DNA of 64,000 nucleotides, taken from Viscum album (taxonomy: Eukaryota > Streptophyta > Magnoliopsida > Santalales > Viscaceae). The stretch is from positions 954,960,097 to 955,024,096 of the forward strand of contig OY728121.1 of the NCBI GenBank assembly GCA_963277665.1. Direction: 5' to 3'. Shown here piece after piece: positions 22,495-34,478 of the stretch (position 1 is the first letter of the stretch; each line of letters begins with the position of its first letter). The position numbers and the translations under genes are program-made. The notes below the pieces were generated by a model, which did no database searches, was not told where the DNA came from, and was given only the letters and a program-made list of their open reading frames with translations.

Positions 22495-25230
22495 TTTAAT
22501 GATCCAAACTTTTATCAATGAAATTTCCCCCTTCTTATAGTAATGTCATAATAAATCACATTAGGAAACACAATGTCTCATAATTATTAAATGAACCACT
22601 ATTTGAACATTAAACATATATTTTCCACTTCTATATTTTGAATTTTAAAAATCTAACATACACGGTTGCGATCAGTAAGATGTTTGGAGTCTGATAGGAA
22701 AAAATATTTTTTTGTGAATAGTAACCTACCCTTATGAATTATATCCTACCCTTATGAATATTAATATGACCCTTATTGATAGTAAATCTTCCAAAAGAAT
22801 ATTAACCTCATCCATTAATGTATAAATAAAATTTAGTCATCTTAAAAGTGACAATATGACCATAGTAAAAGTATTGGTATTTTTTATAAGTCAAAAATAA
22901 TTAATTATAAATAATTAATTAAATTAAAAGAAAATTTATTTTCATAAAATTTGTTCCTAAATTAACAATTCTATGTCTTCTAGTTTTAAGATAATTTTAT
23001 AAGACCTCTTGTTAATTCTGAAAGCATTATAAAATCAGTTTTACTTTTAAAAACTATATTTTTCAAGTAAATTATGATTTTAATTAAAATTAAATTAATA
23101 ATATTTATAAAATTAATATCATAAAATGGATATTATTTTTGGATTCTATACATTGAAAATGGTTATGGTGAATTTTTGGGGTTTTTATGAAATACATGAT
23201 TTTTTGGTGAATAGTAAAATACATTAATTTAACATATAAATACATTATAATTTAAATCCACTATACATGACAACATGAGTGATGTAAGCACCCAAATATA
23301 AAACTCACATGAACTTATTACTATTCTTGGTCATGTAATTTTCACTATTTATTTTCTTTTGGAGAAATAATAATGTAATGAATATAATTTTTTGAAAATC
23401 CCTCTCCCCACCAATATAAATACCACCCCTCCCACCCTTATTTATTCACACATCTCAAGATTAAATAATTTTCCAAATTCTACCCAAAGATATTATATAG
23501 CCCCTCCCAGACGTCCAAAAGACCTTGGTATAATAAAATGAGCAAAACCTCTTCCCTAAAGAGGATCTCAAAGATGATAAATGTAAGAGGTAATTTCTCT
23601 CTCTTTTCTTTCAATTTCCTTTCGAATTTCATTTATTTTCTTCTCTTATCCTAAAATTATCTTATCCAAATGTCATGATTACTACATAATTATTGATATA
23701 ATGGTATGATATAATGATAATGGATTATTATTCATTATAATTTTCCCTCTCTTTGTTTTTTTATAAAAATGAAATCGTTTCGTGTGATGTGTTAATTTAC
23801 CTACATCATGGGTGATGTACTTCCATTTTCTTTTAAATACTTCAAGGAAGTCAATGAAAACATTAAATGGTTAAAACTAGATTTTATTATGTATGTTTTA
23901 AAGCCTTTTATTTTCTATAAAAAAAATTGATTCATAATACTAATTGATAAAATAAATCATGTTTGTTGTGATCCAAAAACCGCCCAAATTAACCTAAAAT
24001 GATCATCATTAAATTTTAACTAATGATTAATCCACAAGGTATATAAAATAATTCATTATAAGATAATTTAAAATCATATAAGATCATTAATAACAAGTAA
24101 TATAATTTATGGTTGTTTATCTATGTTCTACACGAACTTCCATTCACATGTACAAGTGAACCGTTCATGAAAACTAAGAAAAAGAACACTTCTAAACAAT
24201 GGATTTAAACTCTATAACTCATCCAAAGGCCCATAAAAGAACTTAATGAAACCATAATGAACCATATTCATGTATAAAAGGTTTTTTGATTTATAATTAA
24301 TGAATATAATGTCATTAGATTTAAAAAAGTGAAGAAATAGTTCAGATACAAAGTAAGGGGAAATTCTCCAACCCAACTTTCTTTTTACGCATTCTCCATC
24401 TTTCACTCTATTTTTGGTATTTTTATACCATAAAAATAATTTTTTCATCATTATCTTATTTTTTTGGGATATACATGTTTTCCACTAGTTTTTATGTCAA
24501 AAAAATGTTTTTCAAAAGAACTCTCTTTCAAAAACACACCTTTTACATCTCACTCAAGGTTGATGGTTCTTGTATTAAGTATTTCATTCCCTATTTATTT
24601 TGGGAACACAAAGCTTATGAATGTGTCCTTATGATATGAAACACATTCCTTTAAATGGGTTATTTATGTTCATTATTGATATATGTTCTATGTGGCATGC
24701 ATGATAATGAAAATGTTATGATGTGACAGGTGCGCCCGAAATTATATAGCACAATATGAATGATTGACTGTGATAGGTGCACCTAGAATTAAAAAAAGCT
24801 ATAATGAATTGGGTAAAGTGATGAATCTCATGATTTAATGTGATATTATTTGAGAACATGATGTTATCTTTGTTCACAACTATATGTGGTAGTTAACCAC
24901 TAAGACATGATGTTTCAATTTTGATGCATTTCCACATTCCAAGTATTTTATTAATTTTTCCTATCATAATTATGATCCTATTATTATGTTATGATGATGA
25001 TTATTATGATAACCCCATGTTATTTTGTGTTAAGTTCTTATCAATCCTCTTACAAGGATTTTAGATCACCCTTTTTTGATGTATATCGTCAGGTGACAAC
25101 ATGTACTGAGGAGAGGTCAAGATCCAATAAGAAGCTAGAGAAGAATGAATTAAATAAATTTTTTGTGTTGTAAATGTTATGTATGGTCCAAGTTTTCCCA
25201 AGACATGAAAACTATAGATCCTTGATGTAT
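22495..25230 (+). mobile_element. Element C 3' LTR
   Basis: It begins TTTAATGATCCAAACTTTTA, aligning with the 5' LTR start TGTAACGAACCAAAATTTTA, so the TG end is mutated. It follows the 5' LTR closely to GATCCTTGATGTATA (about 25228) and then lacks the last 100 or so bases. Directly beyond, the sequence is the inverted outer part of the B LTR. Confidence 0.8.
23415..23422 (+). promoter_or_regulatory. TATA box of the C 3' LTR
   Basis: TATAAATA in the context CACCAATATAAATACCACCC, at the same place as in the 5' LTR. Transcription from here would run out of element C into the inverted B LTR. Confidence 0.6.
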
Positions 25231-26746
25231 AAATGGGGTGATGATGAGTCGTTAGATAAGATGTTAGTGGTAATAATTAATATTATTTTGGCGGTTTTTC
25301 AATCATTACAAACAAGTTATCTCTTATGGATTAATGTTATGTATATATACTAGATCCAGATCCATAAATGAGTTTTAATGGATATATTATAGTACATTTT
25401 TACTAGAATAATGGATTTATGTCCACCCTTAAAAGTGAAATTAAAAGTTAAAAAATCATCATCCACGAAGGTGGTTATTCGGCACCTCATGAATGATGTT
25501 TTCATGTATGAATAAAAAGAGGGAGAGAAGAGAATTGATGGTTAACATACCATTAACATAATAATATTATACTATATAAAATATACTTGAGTACTCATAT
25601 AAAGTTTTATAGGATAGTTGATGGAAGTATATGAAAACAATATAAATTGAACGAAGAATTAAAAGAACAAAAGGGGATTTTACCTATTCAATTCCTCTCC
25701 TTGAGAACCTCTTTAAGGAACTTTGAAATGGTATTTTTGTTTATATCAATAAGACCATAATGTGGGGGAATGGATTTGGAGAGGGATTAGGAAGAAATTG
25801 GGGAAGCTTCAAGGCATTGGATGTGTGAGGTGAAGAGGTGGTGAGAGGTGATATTTATAGTGGAGGAGAGGGATGATTTTTTATTATCTTAATCATTAGT
25901 TTTTTATTTTGGATTAATACTATGAATTGTTTTGATTTACATGAGTAAATAAAGTAAAGAGATATGGATATTTCAAGATTATTGGCTTACATCCACCATA
26001 CATCATCAATGACTCAATAATTCATGTATTTTTTAAATACCGTCAATTACCAAATTTCATTATTCACAAAAATTCAACAATTTTATAAAAATATAAAAAA
26101 CACACCCTTACCATTTTTTGATATGTATAATTCAAAAATGGACTCAATTTTTTGAAAATAAGTTTCTAAATATGATAAATTCAATTATTAAATAAAATTA
26201 TCATTTACTTGAGAAATATCGATTTTAATATTATAACTATTTTTAAAAATCTTTGAAAATTTAATCAAGATCCCATAAAATTATATTATAATCATAAGAC
26301 AAAAAAATATTAATTTTTGAACCTATTTTATTAAAATAATTTTTATTTTAAATAATCATAATAATTAATAAATTTTAAAAAAAATATTTATGTTTTATAA
26401 AAATACCAAGAGTTAATTTATCCTTTTAAAACATTAAATTACTTATATGATGATATAATTATATCATATTATTATTATAAGATGCATATATTCTATTTAT
26501 ATATTCATAGGTGAGGTTACTATTCTATAGGATGGATTACTAATCCAAAGGGTTATGTCATTAATCCAATGGTCAAATTACTATTCCTTCAGTATAGGTT
26601 CTCTAATTTCAAGAAATTAGTCTTATTTCATTCATTCTTCATTTATAAAGTCTGTATTGGGTTCTATATGTGGTTTTCTGTGATTTATAAAATATAACAT
26701 AATTATATGAAGGTAATTTCAATTGAGTAAAATTTTCATCATTACA
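25231..26746 (-). mobile_element. Element B 5' LTR, outer (5') part
   Basis: On the minus strand the LTR starts TGTAATGATGAAAATTTTAC at 26746 and runs to the C junction. Its first 400 bases match the B 3' LTR (8161-7755). The remainder matches, inverted, the first part of the C LTR, including GAAAAACCGCC near 25292 against AAAAACCGCCC at 23975 and the TATA region. Together with 13131-14930 it makes one LTR of about 3.3 kb. The bases outside it belong to the gag of element A. Confidence 0.75.
25852..25859 (-). promoter_or_regulatory. TATA box of the B 5' LTR
   Basis: On the minus strand TATAAATA sits in CCTCCACTATAAATATCACC, the same context as the two C LTR boxes. Element C now separates this promoter from the B coding region. 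Confidence 0.6.
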
Positions 26747-27635
26747 TTAAATATCCAATAGATACACAACCAATGAACTTCAGCTATAACATTTATTTTT
26801 TACTTCTCTAATTCTTTCATCAAATTTTTAGAAAACAAAGACATAAATTTATTAAAACGTTTATATAACTCATTTTCTATTTTAAAGTCACCTGCTTCTT
26901 CCATGATAAATTTCATTGATTTTATTTTACTAGAATAATTTAATGAAATTTCCTAATCAATTTTTTCTTTTTTCATTTATAACCATGTATATTCTCATTT
27001 CATATGAAATGAGAATACTGTGAATATCATCAGAATATAGAATTTTGATCTATCTATCTTCTAAAGATGAAACCATGGAATAAATTGTTTTCAAAATAAT
27101 TATTAGACTCTTTTCACCAATTTATGAGTCTTATAATATCTCTCCAAAACATCTTATGGTTTTCACAATGTCATTAACCCTTATAGGTAAGACACCAATA
27201 AATTCATCATCACCCATATTAAGATATTTATACTATAATTTACATATTTTTTATTTTCATTATTCACTTTTATATTTACTTAATAAATTTTATTTATATT
27301 TTCCTTGATTCCTTTATTGGTTACAATACCTTTAACCCTTATAAAATCCTTTTTTGAGAGTGTGTAAAAAATAGCATTTTGGGATCACTCAACATTCTCC
27401 TAAATCTTATTATCCATAGTTTAAAGGGAAAACACTCTGAATGAGGATGGAAACCATTTTTAGTATCTTAAATAACATTGAAACATTGGATATAATATAA
27501 GTTATTCTTATATCCTTCTAGATATGAGAGTTATTACCATTAAAGATAGGAATCCCCTTATTGTTCACATAGTTATGAACATCTCTCATAGTTTTCTTTT
27601 TCTTAAAAGTTCAGAAAGGATTAAATTATGGGAAC
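26747..27635 (-). pseudogene. Gag N-terminal and middle part (element A)
   Basis: Reading leftward from the A primer site, the minus strand gives GIPIFNGNNSHI and KDIRITYIISNV, matching the copia gag start RPPLFNGxNYxxWKxRMxxYL. It then gives KYLNMGDDEFIG, VNDIVKTIRCFGEIL, SSLEDR and LYSDDIHSILMRI, matching YELFKMxxDESIxxMFxRFNxIVNxLxxLGE ... VTAIEExKDLxxLSLDELIGSLxxYE. It stops at the B LTR at 26746 and continues at 6740. Frameshifts and stops are frequent. Confidence 0.75.
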
Positions 27636-27639
27636 ATTC

Positions 27640-27655
27640 AATTTTATAACAATTG
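27640..27655 (-). other. Primer-binding site of element A (strongly decayed)
   Basis: On the minus strand ATTGTTATAAAATTG aligns with ATTGGTATCAGAGCTTG, the tRNA-Met complement, with gaps and several changes. It is supported mainly by its position between the LTR end and the gag start. Confidence 0.4.
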
Positions 27656-27658
27656 AAA

Positions 27659-29500
27659 TGACCTATCTTGTTTAGTGTGATCACTAAGAGGGGGTGTGGT
27701 TGAATAAAAAATCTTTTATTTTTATGATTTCTTATATAAGAAAAATATTTCACCTATTGTTATTTAAAAATAACTTTTCTGGAAAAAAGTCAAGAACAAC
27801 CATAGAAACATTAGTATTTACATGGTTCAATTCTCAATTGGAGTATCTATTCTTTGGAATAGTTTTAAAGTAATATAATACTACAAAACCACCATAACAT
27901 AACAATTTTGGTGGTTAAAAAAAATATTTATTATAAAAAAATTTGCATAACATTATAGTCCTTATGAAAGTTCACGTGCTCATCCCAGAAATAAAATATA
28001 TAATAATGCTTTTTAGAAACTATAAGAAACTTCTAAAATATGATTAAATATGATATAATTGGGCTACCTTCTTCATTATTTCTTTCGTTTGAGTTCTTAT
28101 TATATGTATTCAATTTCCTGTATAGTAAATAATAAGAATACCTTCTTAATGTTTTATAAAAAAAATGTCTATATGATCACTTATCTATCTAGTACCATCA
28201 GTCCATTAAAAATAAATATGTTTACATATTCAACTAATTTATTCTATTTGACCAATTACCCCGTTACACTATTCATCTAATACATATTCAACATGTTGAA
28301 CTGATCATCTATTCACACTATTCAACTAATACTAGTTGATAAAAAACTCCTTCCTGTATATATTAGTCTAATTCCTCTTTACACAATGCATCTAATCATC
28401 TCCCCACTTCTACAACACTTCACTAACCTCTAAAAAATTAAACCTCTTATTCTGATTTCTCAAACCCCCTTTATATAGGAATTTTTCTCCACAAATAAAT
28501 GTTAAAGTATAAACTTAAAATTCAAATATCATTATTAATGATTAAAAAATTGACTACCTTTAGACCTACTTAAAAATAGGAATCAAAGAATTATAAGAAA
28601 CTTTCAATGAATCTTGGTGTTCCAAATGTCTTAAAAACTCATGAAATCTTGGGAACAATAATGATAAATCCTTCAATATTATTTCAATGTTGAATGACTA
28701 GATTAACATCATCACATTTATGAATTTATAAAACATTTACAAACAATATTCAGACCTTAGAACTTTCTAAAGATCATATGGTGTTCTCTAACAACATAAT
28801 AGGAATATCACAAAATATTTTTCAAGACTCTTCCTTCATTTGATAACTTTAATAAAAAAACGTCCAACCATTGATTTATCTTGCCAACCTCAGTTTGATG
28901 AACTTCATTCAAAAAAAATTCTCAGACAAATTCATATGGAGACTTTTATATGATGATAACATAGACCTTTACTTGACCATCCAATAACAACATCACAAAA
29001 CATTTAAATTTTATAAAATACTTTTTGTAAGAGTTCATAAAAAATTAAACAACCTTATAACTGATGAATTTTTTATGACTTCATCAAACTCACTTTCCTC
29101 TAGAGCTACCATAATAACTTCTTTACATGGTGACATTGAAAATTATTCATCTGCTGAACTCAATCCAATGAATTTGATCTTTCTTTTATTATGGAACTCA
29201 TTACAACATTCAACCCAAAAAAATTATAACCCTAGTCTAGATGGTGGAAAAATTTGGATCAAGTTGTAAATTTCAATCTAATTCCCTCTATCTGATGACA
29301 TTTCCTTGAGACCTCTATTCGTTAACATCAACATGGTGTACATCACAGTACTTCATAACAAAATATTTGAATATTCATACCTCAAACTACCATTTTGGAC
29401 TCTTTATTGGACCATGTATACCTTCGGTAACTTTGAAGTTTCAATAATCAAATATTATAATATAATCACCAAATTATAACTTCATTAAACATTATTTTTT
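27659..29500 (-). mobile_element. Element A 5' LTR (SIRE-like); upper border uncertain
   Basis: Just inside its inner end the minus strand reads TTCAACCACACCCCCTCTTA, the C-rich TTCACCCCCCTCTTAG-type end typical of SIRE-group LTRs, also seen at 37530 in element H. A minus-strand TATA box lies at 28470. The outer end is not marked by a clear TG or by a second LTR copy in the window, so 29500 is an estimate from where the sequence character changes. Confidence 0.5.
28470..28478 (-). promoter_or_regulatory. TATA box of the element A 5' LTR
   Basis: On the minus strand TATATAAAG in CCTATATAAAGGGGG. It lies about 0.8 kb before the LTR end, compatible with a long SIRE-type leader. Confidence 0.5.
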
Positions 29501-30239
29501 ATTGAAATTGTGATAATTCTTAGATAAATTTTTTTTGCCACACCCTATGTGATGAGTTCATACTGATGCACCCCATCCATTAAAATTGATCTATTATCCT
29601 TGATCCATTAGACTCCATTTGATCACTTTTTTTACTCAAAAATTTTATTTGATTTATGCTCTCTATAATGTTAGGTTATTTATATTGAACAAAAAAAATA
29701 AAACATTTTAAAAAATAATTTTTCAATCCCAACTAAAAACTTCTTAACACATCAAAACCACAAAAAAAATTATCTCCATAATTTCCTTAATTTCTTAGCA
29801 CACAAATCAATATAATTCATAATTAGGAGAAAAAATATTCTCACCAATATAAAAATCTTCCTTAAGAATATCTGTTAGTTAGAATAAATTAGGAAAATAA
29901 AAATGACATTCCTTGGTGAGAGGGAATATGATGAACAACCATTTATAAAATTATCTTTGAAAACTTTTCAATTGTGAGATGTTTAGTATGAATATATGTA
30001 ATATGTTCTTTTGGGGGAATATAGTTCACCCTAAAATACCATCATTAACCTTTTCATTAAAAAATTTCACTTTATCTCAGTGTACTTTGACAAAGAATGT
30101 TGCCCTAGATTTTTGTGTATGTTTATGAAACTATGATTCTCACACTCTATAATTAGAGGATAAGTTTCATCAAACTTTGTGTCTGAGGTTATTAATATTT
30201 TCATGAATTATTACATACTCCCTTTACTTATTTTATATG
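29501..30239. other. Unassigned AT-rich stretch
   Basis: I see no coding, RNA gene or clear repeat. It may be the outer part of the A LTR, the 3' end of copia F beyond the inserted LTR-like block, or older host DNA. Confidence 0.3.
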
Positions 30240-32130
30240 AAATGTGCATAATTTGTGTGAAATATTAATGTTTAAATATTAAATATAATTTTAGAGCACT
30301 ATTTGAATTCATCCAGATTCAAGTCTATTTAATGTTTTAATAATAACTATCACCCTATGGATCCAAATTATGTGGTTATTATTTTTTAGGATTACTTACT
30401 CAATTTCACAGATATCAATGGAAGGAATAATTGGAAAATTCTTCCATTTGAAGGGTCATATGGACCACACAAGAAGGACCATAGAATCTGTGAAGAAACT
30501 GGACCATCCATGAAGATTGAATTGTTGGGATCAATCCAGAGGTTAAAATTAATTCATTCTCTTCAAACATTCTAATAAAAATTAAAGGAGTCATAAATAA
30601 AAATTTCAAGTCCCAAATCCAAAAAAATTGTCCCAAATGAATCATTGAAGCCCAACCCACCATTCTGGATGGGAATTAAAATCAGGACACTATTACTATA
30701 TTTTCTCCTGATTTAATCATCAAATAAGGCTGGGATTTACAGTGTGAAAGCTAATATATGGGTGGAAAACTTTTTATAATAAATTATTTTTATTTGAAGG
30801 CATATTACAATCCAAAAATCCAGTCATATTTCATCCATCAAAAAATCATGGATAGAAATGGACAGTTTAACATTGTTTATTAAAACTGCCATAACATTGG
30901 ATAAAAAAGTCAAATAGCCACCAAATTTTGAGGGAATACTATGCACATCAATATATAAAACTTGAAAAAGAGATAATCTCGAGATTAAGCTGTATGGATG
31001 GACAAATTGGTGATTAAAGTGGGGGGATGATTTGGAATGCAAACTGTCCACCTCCATGGGCTATAAATACAACCCCCTCTTCTCCTTGCATGTGGTTGGA
31101 ATTTTAGAAGAGAGGAGAATATATCAGTACGACCATAGCCTTGAAAAAGGCATGTGAGTACCTTCCATAATCATGTTTTCACTTTATAGAACCTTCCTCC
31201 TCTCTTTGATTTCATTTACTTTTGTGTTTTTCTTCATTTGTAATCTTGTAAGTCTTTGTTTTGTAATTCTATTTTAATGAAAGTTTCTTCTTCATATTCT
31301 GTTTTAATCATCCACCCAATGTTATTAAATATTAATGATCTTAAAATATTTTAAATAAATATGAAAACCCTTCCCTTCTTTTTCTTCCTCATTCAATCAA
31401 AATTTTATTTTTAATTCTCATCATTGTTAGTGTGTTTGTGTTCGGCGCACAACTATTTTCTTATCCCATTCTTTTTCTTCTATTATTAACTCATCATAAT
31501 AAACATAATAAACCATATTTCAAATCATCTTAATGTATGAGAAAATATAACATTGGGGTGAGTTATAATTTAAGGATGTTAAGTAATTGAGATCTTTTTC
31601 TTGATGAGTATTCTTTGAATTAACATTGTGTATGTTGTACTTAACATGTCATGGATTAATGATATATTTTGTTTAATGTATGGATTACATGGATTATTGG
31701 AACCATAAATACACTACCAAGATCAAGTACTAATTGAGATTAGAATCCTAGTTAAGTTAAGGCTTAGATTAAAGCCTTAACACTTAGGAATTCCAATCAA
31801 TGTCAACTTGTGACATGGGTGTTAATTTAATGCAATATAAAGCAAGGCTCAAGGATATCACAATCTTAACTAACTATTGATGAAATCGCCCTGATATTTA
31901 TCAAATTGTTAAATCAATATTAATAAATCAATCAATTAAATTAAGCTCCATAAATAACCCCCCCCAATCAAAATACAATCAACTAGAAACAACATACTAT
32001 TAAAAAATATCATCGCTGAGGATTCTACCTAAGTGCTTCTATACACATTAGCAGAGCACCAGAACCTTGAACGGTCGATAGGCGACAATCGGCCGCACTT
32101 TCAGTGTCTATCAAATTTTCAGTCAACCAA
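30240..32130 (+). mobile_element. LTR-like block with plus-strand promoter, possibly a Tat/Athila-type solo LTR
   Basis: Three things suggest an LTR: a strong TATA box at 31062 followed by a C/T-rich start region; a T-rich stretch with TTTTAATGAAAG near 31275, where an RNA 3' end could lie; and at about 32012-32050 the phrase CGCTGAGGATTCTACC, close to the CCTGAGGATTCGACC found at the end of many Tat/Athila-type Ty3 LTRs. The block separates copia F from whatever lies to its left, and no primer site or Tat coding follows, so a solo LTR is the simplest reading. The family comparison is from memory, and the left border is a guess. Confidence 0.4.
31062..31069 (+). promoter_or_regulatory. TATA box in the 30.2-32.1 kb LTR-like block
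   Basis: TATAAATA in ATGGGCTATAAATACAACCC, followed by CCCTCTTCTCC. The context is that of a plant core promoter. It points rightward, antisense to copia F. Confidence 0.6.
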
Positions 32131-32149
32131 TTCATATAGATAAATGTTA

Positions 32150-32310
32150 TTGATAATGACCCATATTTATCCTCAATAGATCTTGTTGGTACTAATTTTA
32201 TATTCTATGAATTCTATGAAACATAACTTTTCCTAAGTAAAAATACTCCACTAGATGTAGTCTTCTGATCATTAAATGATCTTTCCCAATAAATATCAGA
32301 AAATAATTTT
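32150..32310 (-). pseudogene. Copia RNase H fragment (element F)
   Basis: The minus strand reads DQKTTSSGVFLL followed by KSYV and an SWxS-like end, matching DRKSTSGxCxFLGxxLVSWSSKKQ. It stops at the LTR-like block. The segment upstream with the GYxDADWAG motif is not clearly legible. Confidence 0.6.
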
Positions 32311-32599
32311 AATTCCAACACACATGTCTTCTTATACATCCACACATAATCTATAGTTTTTTATATTTGTCTAAATATCCTTTTTTGTTGATAATATATG
32401 ATTTATTTGGAGATTACTAATATTGGGCATAATGGTTGACAACATATACAATGTTTGGTCTTGAAGAATTCAAGTAAAATATAATTTTGATCAAAATAAT
32501 GAATTTATTCTAATTAAAAAATCTCAATCCTCTAAATTTTCTTAGATTCACACAAACATGAATTGGTGGGGACAACTCTCTAGCCTCATTTAGATAATA

Positions 32600-33300
32600 C
32601 ATCTTTAAGACCCCATTTTCATATTTTTATTATGATTCAAAAATATAACATGATGCTTTCAAAATTTATAAATAAATGTGGTATTTTTCACATAAAATTT
32701 TCTTCCATGTTCTATTAGTACTCCTCACATATGTTTTCATCATTACTATAAAATATTATATCATCAACATACGCAATCATAGAGAGTGATATAGTTTTGG
32801 AAGATTTCACATAAATATTTTTCTTCAACCTTCCCATTCCTAAATTTCATTCCCTTTAGAAAATTATCATGCTTAAAATATCTGGATCACATAGATTTCT
32901 TGAACCCATTGGGATATTAATTATTCTTAAATACCTTTCTACCATCTGAATCTAGATCAATGAATTCAAGTTGTTATATGTACACTTCATCATCAACCTC
33001 AATCTTTATAAAATATAATTTTTCATCCAAATAAAATATCTTCAATATTTTCCAAGATACTACAGAAAATAATACTATGATGGAATAAAATTTAGCCACT
33101 AGAGAAAATGTTTCATCAATGTTATCCCCTTATGTTTGTGAATATCCCTTACATACCAGCCTATATATGTTTCTAGAAACCTCACCATTATCATCTTGTT
33201 TATTTATGAAGACCCATTTTGATCTAATAACATAATTTTAATTGGGTCTAGGAATAAGTTACTAGGTATCATTTTTTTCAATTTGCTAAAGCTCCAAATG
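32600..33300 (-). pseudogene. Copia reverse transcriptase (element F)
   Basis: The minus strand reads MIAYVDDIIFYSNDENICEE, equal to the SIRE/Tork-type IYVDDIIFGSTNExLCxxF. The YVDD at 32771-32760 is intact. About 120 bases upstream it reads QEIYVIQ, for EEVYVxQPPGF. Stops follow shortly after the active site. It is the only copia active site in the window that I can read without a change. Confidence 0.75.
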
Positions 33301-34399
33301 CATTACCTGAAAACACCCTTTTTGATTAATTGCTTTCTCATCTATCTGAGGTTTAACCTTATACAATAAACTGGTATGAAAAGGTACCATAATATTTATT
33401 CTTTTCTTTACACCATGATTCTAATCTTTAATAATTTCCACTATGCCAATATGTTTTCTCAGCTTCTCATTCATTTTCTTAGGCTATATTTCGCCATATT
33501 CATCACTAGAATGAGTCAAATTTACATATTGTTTTTGGATATATGTGTTTTCTATATTTTCTCTTTGGGGTTTTCGTATGACAAAATCATCATTAGAATT
33601 TAAAATTATAGTAAACCTACCCCTTCTTTATTTTAAAATACCATGACATCATCACTAAAAAAATCTTTCATATTTATTTTTTATAAAACCTATAAGGTTT
33701 TCAATTTAATGTATTCTTAAGGTTCTATATTTCATCATATTTTTTCAAATAATTTCATTTTTCTCGATCTTGAATGGACATCAGGACACCCAAAGATGTT
33801 TAACATTTCGATTCTTTTAAAAAAAATATCTTACGGATTCATGTCTAAGTTGGTCATATAAGACACTTATTTTGAATTATTCCAGCAATTGTGACATCTT
33901 GTTTCCAATAATACCATGAGATGTCATGATCTTCCACTTATTTTTGGACTTGCCAACTGGACTCCTATTTTTGTTTCATCCACTCATTATCATGTGGATT
34001 ATAAATAGAAATGATTTCATGTATGATGATATATTATTTTAGTTATTCTATGAAGTATATATAATCACATTATTTTCCATTATTTAACCTCAATATCTTC
34101 ATGTGATGGCATGTTTTATTTTTTGGAAGTCTCATGTTACTGTTAAATCTATCCAATAACAATCAAATAGGTTATATAAACACAATATATTCCATCCTTA
34201 TCAATTTATCTCTGAATGTGATAAAATAAATGTATCCATATGTTAATTTCTTAATCTTATGTCCAAACATATTTGAGTGAACCATTTAATAGGATTTGAG
34301 GTTTGAATTTCAAATCCCTCATGTGATGTTTTTGCATTTTTTTACTTCATAGTAGTTTTATAAATAATATATGTGTCGTATTCTAGTAAAGAAAAAATT

Positions 34400-34478
34400 C
34401 CTCAAAAATTCTTCTTGAATCAACCTCCTCATATTCTTTTGTCCAAGGTGACCATTACATATGTTCCATAACTCATTA
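34400..34478 (-). pseudogene. GAG-pre-integrase motif (element F)
   Basis: The minus strand reads NELWNICNGHLGQKNMRRLI then QEEFL, matching xLWHxRLGHLGxKxMxxLxxxxLL, the zinc-bearing segment before the copia integrase core. The first His of LWH is Asn and the RL before GHL is altered. Upstream sequence (34480-34960) should be protease but only short matches remain. Confidence 0.65.

Larger units (their letters stand above)
14931..25230 (+). mobile_element. Element C: chromodomain Ty3/gypsy retrotransposon
   Basis: A complete but dead element of about 10.3 kb: LTR, tRNA-Met primer site, gag, protease, RT, RNase H, integrase, chromodomain, purine tract, LTR. It lies inside the 5' LTR of element B in the opposite orientation. 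The 5-bp flank on the left is GTTAT (14926-14930). A clear matching copy on the right is not seen at the junction near 25230, although AGTTAT does occur at about 25310. The distal 100 or so bases of the 3' LTR are missing. Confidence 0.8.
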
